A DNA stretch of 64,000 nt. It comes from Vibrio sp. D404a (GTDB lineage: Bacteria; Pseudomonadota; Gammaproteobacteria; Enterobacterales; Vibrionaceae). Of the stretch, positions 58,514 through 64,000 are shown piece by piece. A program made the position numbers and the translations under genes. Where the stretch lies: contig NZ_JAHGAJ010000007.1 of the NCBI RefSeq assembly GCF_030248535.1, forward strand, positions 186,001 through 250,000, read 5' to 3'. Within the stretch, counting starts at the first letter, position 1; the number at the start of each line of letters is the position of its first letter. Below the pieces are notes generated by a model. It was not told where the DNA came from and did no database searches. It saw only the letters and a list, made by a program, of their open reading frames with translations.

Positions 58514-59857
58514 ATGGATATACTTGCCCAATCACGCTATCTGATCATCGATGACAGTAGTGTGATTCAGAGTGCGACTCGTGCACTGCTCATCAAACTC
58601 GGCGTTCCCAATAACAACGTCATTAGTGCCTCCAACGCACAAAGTGCAATTGAAGCATGTCGCGCACATCGTTTTGATATTCTACTCGTCGATCACGACC
58701 TCGGAGCTGGCAGTAACGGCTTACAGCTCTTAGAGTTTCTACAACAAAAAGAGCTTATCAAACCTCAAACACTGGTTTTCATCGTCACTGGCAATGACAG
58801 CCAAGACATTTTCTTTGGCTATGCGAACTTCGAACCCGATGGCTATCTCATCAAGCCAATACGAGCGGATGACATCATTAAGCGTGTTACTTTAGGGCTG
58901 TCGCGCCAGCATTACTTTTCGACCTTAGAGCAAACTTACATCAAAAGTGGTCTCAACGCAGTTAAGCCCTTGTTTGCCAAAGCACCCGATCCTTCGACCC
59001 TCAAAGACGCGATTGTTTATATGGCTAAGGTGCTGATCAAAAATAAGCACCTTGATGAAGCACAGGCGATGCTCAATGGTCTTCTTCAGCTGCATGATTA
59101 CTTACCCGCGAAGATAAAACTGGCTGAAATCCAAATCGCTAAACAACAGTACCAAGACGCTCTAAGTCAGTTGGACGTACTGATTGAACAAAACCCACGG
59201 AATCTCAAGCTACAGCAACTCAAAGTTAAGGTGTGTCTCAACACCAACAAACTTGAGATGGCGGACAACACCATTGATCATGTGCTTTCGGTGAATGGCA
59301 GCAATATAGAGCTCACCAATACCATGGTGTGGCTGCAACTGCTCAATCGCGATTTTGATAAAGCAACCCAGCATTTACGTGCTCTGGCACAACTCTTACC
59401 CCACTCAATTTGGGATTCGACAGGTAAGCGCGCTCTGATCTTGTGGTGTGACTCTTCCAACCTGACAGAGAAAGAGCTGCAGCTGTGGCGTCCTGAAGCT
59501 GCTTGGCAGAGGCTTTCTCATTCAGAAAAGAGCTATGCGCTCAGCAAACCCCTGCTTAAGTTATGTCGCAGTTTACAGCTTATCCAACTCAATCAACCGG
59601 ACTCCGCGCGAGCACATATCGATAGCACCTCTAGCAATGAGTTTTCCGAGAACGACATCGAGGCGTTCTTCTTAATGGCACTGTGTTACCAATCACTGGG
59701 TGTGCAAGAGAAGGTTGAGCAGATAACACGCCAACTCGACACATTGCTAAAAACCGACAGCAGCGGTCTTGCACTTCTGCAGCGAATAGCACTCCAACAA
59801 GCAGACAACTTCGCGCTGCCTCCGCTCAATAAAAGTGCGCCTGCTACTGTGAGCTAA
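58514..59857 (+). CDS. Response regulator with C-terminal TPR-like helical region
   Basis: A 447-residue protein with an N-terminal receiver domain (~8-130): acidic pair D13/D14, phospho-acceptor Asp60 (LLVDHDLG), and Lys in YLIKPIRADD. The rest (~150-440) is helical and looks like tetratricopeptide repeats, for example KHLDEAQAMLNGLLQLHDYL, QYQDALSQLDVLIEQNPRNL and KVCLNTNKLEMADNTIDHVL. There is no DNA-binding or enzymatic domain, so output is probably protein-protein contact. The hybrid kinase gene starts 60 bases later, suggesting a cognate pair in one operon. Confidence 0.88.
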   Translation: MDILAQSRYLIIDDSSVIQSATRALLIKLGVPNNNVISASNAQSAIEACRAHRFDILLVDHDLGAGSNGLQLLEFLQQKELIKPQTLVFIVTGNDSQDIFFGYANFEPDGYLIKPIRADDIIKRVTLGLSRQHYFSTLEQTYIKSGLNAVKPLFAKAPDPSTLKDAIVYMAKVLIKNKHLDEAQAMLNGLLQLHDYLPAKIKLAEIQIAKQQYQDALSQLDVLIEQNPRNLKLQQLKVKVCLNTNKLEMADNTIDHVLSVNGSNIELTNTMVWLQLLNRDFDKATQHLRALAQLLPHSIWDSTGKRALILWCDSSNLTEKELQLWRPEAAWQRLSHSEKSYALSKPLLKLCRSLQLIQLNQPDSARAHIDSTSSNEFSENDIEAFFLMALCYQSLGVQEKVEQITRQLDTLLKTDSSGLALLQRIALQQADNFALPPLNKSAPATVS

Positions 59858-59917
59858 TCGAGCTGATCGAATTTACCGAGCTTACAAAAAATGAACCGCT
59901 AACGACAGGATGTCTTC

Positions 59918-62900
59918 ATGCAATACGACGGTATTCAAACCCTAATACAGCGCTTTTTCACCGTTTTGGGCTGCTGGTTGTTATTGGCGCTGCCCAACGC
60001 ACTGCTGGCTGAGGAGCACTTTCAGACCCTAGATGCTCAACCTTTCGCGACTCAAGCATCAACAACCACTCAAGCAACAGCAAACACTCACTCACCGAAT
60101 CAAGTCGTGCTTAGGGTTGGTCTACCTGCCTACGATATGGTGCCTTATAGTTATCAACATCAGACTCAGGCTGGCAGCACTGTCACCGAGGGGCTATTGA
60201 TCACCATGCTAGAGCGAGTCTCAGCCAACGTAGGATTTGATTATGAGATCTATCTCTACCCAACCTTCAGTGCTGTATTGCAAGCCTTTGAGCAAGGTGA
60301 ACTCGATTTGTTGGTCGGTGTTTCAGCCACAAAAGAGCGTCAAGAATATATGGCGTTCAGTGAGCCGATGTTTTCAATCCGTCGCGCTGTCATCACCCAA
60401 CAACAAACGGTTAATCAACTGAGTGATCTCGCGACCGCGAATCTTGCTTTAGAAAAAGGCTTCGCACTGAATGAGCTGCTTCCTAGTCTTCTGCCCGATA
60501 GTCGAGTGACGACCTTAAATAGTACGCAAGCCGCGTTTTCAGCCATCAAAGAGAATCGCGTTGATGCCTACATCGGTGATGCTCTTGCCCTTTCAGCATT
60601 GCTACGCGAGCAGCCTCAAGAGTCATTAATGCTGTCTCTATTGCCAGACTTGCCCGCTGACCACCTGCATTTCGCCATTAAGAAAGGTAAGCACAAGTTG
60701 TTGAGCCGCATTAACTTTGCCTTAGAAGACATCAAAGCGGATTCACTCCATTCCATCTATAACCAGTGGCTTGCCCCTTCTCAACACTCGATGCTTTTGG
60801 ATTATGGCACGCTCAATTTGACCCAAGAAGAGCAAGACTGGTTAGAACGAAATCCGACGATTCCCGTTGGTACTCACAGCCATTGGTACCCGTATGATTT
60901 CATCAACGAACAAAAGCAGCACGATGGACTGTCGGCTGATGTTTTAAAGCTGATTGGTAACGTATTAGGTGTCTCTTTTAAGCCCACCACATATCTCACC
61001 ACCGAGGCAGCAGAGATCGCTTTCAACCGCGGTGAGAGCATGATTCTCACCAACATGACACCCACTTCTGATAAAGCCCGTTACATGGACTTTACCCAAG
61101 CCTACAGCTATGAGCCATGGGTGCTATTGAGCCGCTCCGATCGGTTTGGTAACTTCACACCAAGTGGTAATGAGACCATCGGTGTCATTGAAAATAGCGG
61201 TGGTGCGACAGTATTGCCATCACTCTGTTTAACCTGTCGTAGCCAGAGTTACATTAATCACGTCAGTGCGTTCCAAGCATTACAGAAAGAGGAGATCGAC
61301 TTTACACTCACCTCTCTGCATCATGCTGCGCCACTGCTTCATCAAGACTATCTTGGCCAGTTTAAAATCACCGGCACCATTAGCGAACAAAACAACGCGC
61401 CACTCGCCATGGCGGTGAATTTTCGTTATCCCATGCTCCTCAGCATTCTAAATAAGGCCATTGGTGCATTGCCGGAAAAAGAGCTTGAAAGACTTGAAAA
61501 CAAGTGGCTAACCTATGAGTATCAAGAAGGACTATCCCCACGTGAAGTCGCTAAATGGTCAGCGATCATAGGGCTGGCAATTGGATTGATCATCCTAGTG
61601 ATTGTCTATTGGAATAGAAAGATGGCCGCTGAGATCAAGCAAAGAAAAGTTGCTGAAGAGCGAGCAAAAGCCGCAGAGAACCACTTACAAACACTCGCAG
61701 ATAACATCGATGGCGTGGTTCTAAAACATATCCAAACCGAGCCAACTCAACCACTAAGCGTTGAGTTCAGCTTTGTCAGCGCCGGCGTTAGTGAGATGTT
61801 TGGTTTATGTGCTCAAACCGTCCAAGACACTCCGCAGCGATTATTCGAACTATTCTCAGCAAAAGGACTTCGTCAACTTGAGAGCACCATACTAGAGGTA
61901 GCAGACACTAAACACTGGGAGAGCGAACAGAAAGTACAGTTACCCTCTGGTGAGATCAAGTGGGTTAAATTCAGCAGTCAAGTATCGAGCAACTCAAGTG
62001 AAATCACTGCCGTACCGTCGAAGAAGCATAGTTCCGACCGTGATGTTGAAAGCAAGGCGAAGCCAGCATTGGAGTGGAATACCGTTATCACCGATATCAC
62101 CCTCCTAAAGAAGCAACAACAGGCATTGGACAACGCGAGACAAAAAGCTGAAAGCGCGACAGCTGCGAAGTCACAGTTCTTGGCCACCATCAGCCACGAG
62201 GTACGCACACCCATCAGTGGCATTCTTGGCCTATTGGAACTGATGCAGGAACACCATTTAAGCGAAGAGCTACAGAGCCTGCACGGTGGGTTAAACCAGT
62301 CGGCTCGGAACCTACTCCATATCGTGAATGATGTGCTTGATTACTCCAAGATTGAAGCAGGTAAATTAGAACTCAACCCAACAGAGATTGAGCTTGGCAA
62401 GGTACTGGCACGTATCGTTCAGCCGCAGTCGATACATGCTCAGCAAAAAGGCCTAGCGTTCCACTTCTGGCAAGATCCTACGCTCGCACAATGGCTGTTT
62501 GCCGACGATATCAGGCTGCACCAAATTCTGAATAACTTCCTTAATAATGCGATCAAATTCACCGAACATGGCACGATTTCACTGCATGTTAATGTTATTG
62601 AGCGCAATCAACACCAGCAGAAGATAAGCTTAACTGTTTCAGACACTGGCATCGGCATCCCGAAGGACAAGCAAGATGCACTCTTCCAACCTTTTGAACA
62701 AGTCGACAAAACCACTAGCCGCAGATTTGGCGGTACAGGACTTGGGCTCTCGATTGCAACCAAACTCATTGAACAAATGGAGGGGACATTATCGCTCAAC
62801 AGTGAGGAAGGAAGAGGCAGTGACTTTACCGTCACACTTACACTCCCAGTCTGTATAGGCGAAAGTGAAGAGCCAACAACAGGCTTGGCCTTGCCTCAAT

Positions 62901-64000
62901 TGCTCAAAGAAGACGCTCAATGCAGCCCAAGCCAAACACAAAACTCCTCTTCAGTGGTTTACATTGTGGGTTTTTTCTTACAACAAGAAGAGCTGTGCCG
63001 TTACCTGAAACACCTTCAACTTGAGCCTAAAGTTCTGCACATCAATCAGAAAGATCTGTTGCAAGAATCTATTACTCGACACAACCCAAAACACATCTTT
63101 GTCGCAATGTCGGTATGGCAACAACTGGCAATCACTGATGCCTGGATTCAAGCCCACGCTCAGGCAACCCGATTTACAGTCATTAACCAAAACCCTATGC
63201 TCTCGCCTGAACCACTCGGCTGCTCTTGGTGTTTATCCGTAAATCCACTCCTGCCCGATAACTTGGTTCATGTTCTCACTAAACCCGTGAGCCACGAACT
63301 CGTCCCAATGGAGACTAATGCAGAGAAAAGCGCCCGCTTTAACCAAGAAACCCGCGAGCAAGCAGAACAGAATGGACGACTGATTTTAGTCGCAGAAGAT
63401 CACCCAATTAACCAACAAGTCATCGCAAAGCAACTGGCAAACATTGGTGTTCACGCTGATATTGTAGACAACGGACAACTGGCGCTTAATGCACTCAAAG
63501 AGAAAAGATACGGACTGCTATTAACAGATTGTCATATGCCAGAGATGGATGGCTACACACTAGCTGCAAGCATTCGTCAAGCCGAACAACAGTGCGATGA
63601 AGTCCATAATGCTTTGAAACGAAAACAGTTAGACACGCCAGATGAAGAACTGCCAGAACAAGAAGTGATGGCGCTGCGTCAATCAGGAGCAAGCTTTACG
63701 GCTCATCGTTTTAATGCGTTAGATCGTTCTAAAGTGTTAAATAGCAAGGAATCTACCGAGCTCGCACCATTGATTGAATACCGTTTACCTATCGTCGCGC
63801 TTACTGCTAATGCCGTTCAAGGTGAAGATGAAAATTGCTACGCCCACGGTATGGATGACTTCTTAGTCAAGCCTGTCTCAATCAAGCAGATGACGCTAAC
63901 CTTAGAAAAGTGGCTACCCTCCCTCAATCACATTTCAGCCAATGAGCCCGAAGCGATACCGAAAGAGACAAGCATCGACACATCGGATGAAATCAATGAG
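59918..64000 (+). CDS. BvgS-like hybrid sensor histidine kinase (3' end outside window)
   Basis: An open frame of 1361 residues that runs off the window. It begins at an ATG with AGGA seven bases upstream and a signal-like segment ending LPNALLA. Two SBP_bac_3 Venus-flytrap domains follow (~65-285 and ~307-535), then a membrane helix (~547-568), a PAS-like region, HisKA with His760 (ISHEVRTP), HATPase with N box NNFLNNAIKF and GGTGLGLSIA (~938), and a receiver domain from ~1151 with Asp1204 (LLTDCHMPEMDG) and Lys in FLVKPVS. The receiver carries an unusual ~55-residue insertion before LPIVALTANA. A C-terminal Hpt domain is expected beyond the edge. The ligand is unknown. Confidence 0.92.
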   Translation, partial: MQYDGIQTLIQRFFTVLGCWLLLALPNALLAEEHFQTLDAQPFATQASTTTQATANTHSPNQVVLRVGLPAYDMVPYSYQHQTQAGSTVTEGLLITMLERVSANVGFDYEIYLYPTFSAVLQAFEQGELDLLVGVSATKERQEYMAFSEPMFSIRRAVITQQQTVNQLSDLATANLALEKGFALNELLPSLLPDSRVTTLNSTQAAFSAIKENRVDAYIGDALALSALLREQPQESLMLSLLPDLPADHLHFAIKKGKHKLLSRINFALEDIKADSLHSIYNQWLAPSQHSMLLDYGTLNLTQEEQDWLERNPTIPVGTHSHWYPYDFINEQKQHDGLSADVLKLIGNVLGVSFKPTTYLTTEAAEIAFNRGESMILTNMTPTSDKARYMDFTQAYSYEPWVLLSRSDRFGNFTPSGNETIGVIENSGGATVLPSLCLTCRSQSYINHVSAFQALQKEEIDFTLTSLHHAAPLLHQDYLGQFKITGTISEQNNAPLAMAVNFRYPMLLSILNKAIGALPEKELERLENKWLTYEYQEGLSPREVAKWSAIIGLAIGLIILVIVYWNRKMAAEIKQRKVAEERAKAAENHLQTLADNIDGVVLKHIQTEPTQPLSVEFSFVSAGVSEMFGLCAQTVQDTPQRLFELFSAKGLRQLESTILEVADTKHWESEQKVQLPSGEIKWVKFSSQVSSNSSEITAVPSKKHSSDRDVESKAKPALEWNTVITDITLLKKQQQALDNARQKAESATAAKSQFLATISHEVRTPISGILGLLELMQEHHLSEELQSLHGGLNQSARNLLHIVNDVLDYSKIEAGKLELNPTEIELGKVLARIVQPQSIHAQQKGLAFHFWQDPTLAQWLFADDIRLHQILNNFLNNAIKFTEHGTISLHVNVIERNQHQQKISLTVSDTGIGIPKDKQDALFQPFEQVDKTTSRRFGGTGLGLSIATKLIEQMEGTLSLNSEEGRGSDFTVTLTLPVCIGESEEPTTGLALPQLLKEDAQCSPSQTQNSSSVVYIVGFFLQQEELCRYLKHLQLEPKVLHINQKDLLQESITRHNPKHIFVAMSVWQQLAITDAWIQAHAQATRFTVINQNPMLSPEPLGCSWCLSVNPLLPDNLVHVLTKPVSHELVPMETNAEKSARFNQETREQAEQNGRLILVAEDHPINQQVIAKQLANIGVHADIVDNGQLALNALKEKRYGLLLTDCHMPEMDGYTLAASIRQAEQQCDEVHNALKRKQLDTPDEELPEQEVMALRQSGASFTAHRFNALDRSKVLNSKESTELAPLIEYRLPIVALTANAVQGEDENCYAHGMDDFLVKPVSIKQMTLTLEKWLPSLNHISANEPEAIPKETSIDTSDEINE

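Overview
The window reads as chromosomal DNA of a gammaproteobacterium of the genus Vibrio. The diagnostic items are a luxO-luxU quorum-sensing pair with a divergent Qrr-type small RNA, a MotY protein of the sodium-driven flagellar motor, a 279-residue FadR carrying the vibrio-type insertion, and gene neighbourhoods shared by vibrios and enterics (mrp/metG, nhaB/fadR, moaABCDE/ybhK, rnfABCDGE-nth, yfbV-ackA-pta). The species cannot be fixed from the sequence alone. No phage, insertion sequence, integron or CRISPR array is visible; this is almost entirely core genome.

Layout. Positions 1-14200: 3' part of rluC, the rne leader and RNase E, a SulP anion transporter, a low-molecular-weight phosphatase, btuR, an AsmA-family protein, udk, mrp and metG. 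Positions 14200-26700: a YehS-like protein, fadR divergent from nhaB, dsbB, a SEC-C protein, a lone type IV pilin, dusC, a membrane diguanylate cyclase, malZ, a lone ABC substrate-binding protein and yfbV. Positions 27000-37300: ackA-pta, a glutathionyl-hydroquinone reductase, and a complete oppABCDF operon. Positions 37900-41960: moaABCDE under a Moco-type leader, divergent from a YvcK/YbhK gene. Positions 41960-46650: luxU, luxO, qrr1, uvrB and tRNA-Asn. Positions 46900-58260: rnfABCDGE-nth, gloA, a Fur-box DUF2753-like gene, motY, rnt and a permease. Positions 58500-64000: a response regulator with TPR-like helices followed by a BvgS-like hybrid kinase that runs off the window.

How the parts work together. 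ackA-pta joins acetyl-CoA to acetate and ATP. rnfABCDGE couples ferredoxin and NAD to ion movement, while NhaB and the second permease use ion gradients. LuxO, phosphorylated through LuxU, should activate qrr1 with sigma-54; the sequence shows the enhancer site, the -24/-12 promoter and the whole sRNA in the luxO-uvrB gap. The two-component pair at the right end is an independent sensory module with a periplasmic double Venus-flytrap sensor.

The most interesting non-coding items are a highly structured leader in front of nhaB, a cluster of DnaA-box-like sequences running into the tRNA-Asn promoter, a Fur box placed exactly between -35 and -10 of a gene of unknown function, and an 11-copy repeat array in the RnfC tail. 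All functional statements about these are predictions from sequence.
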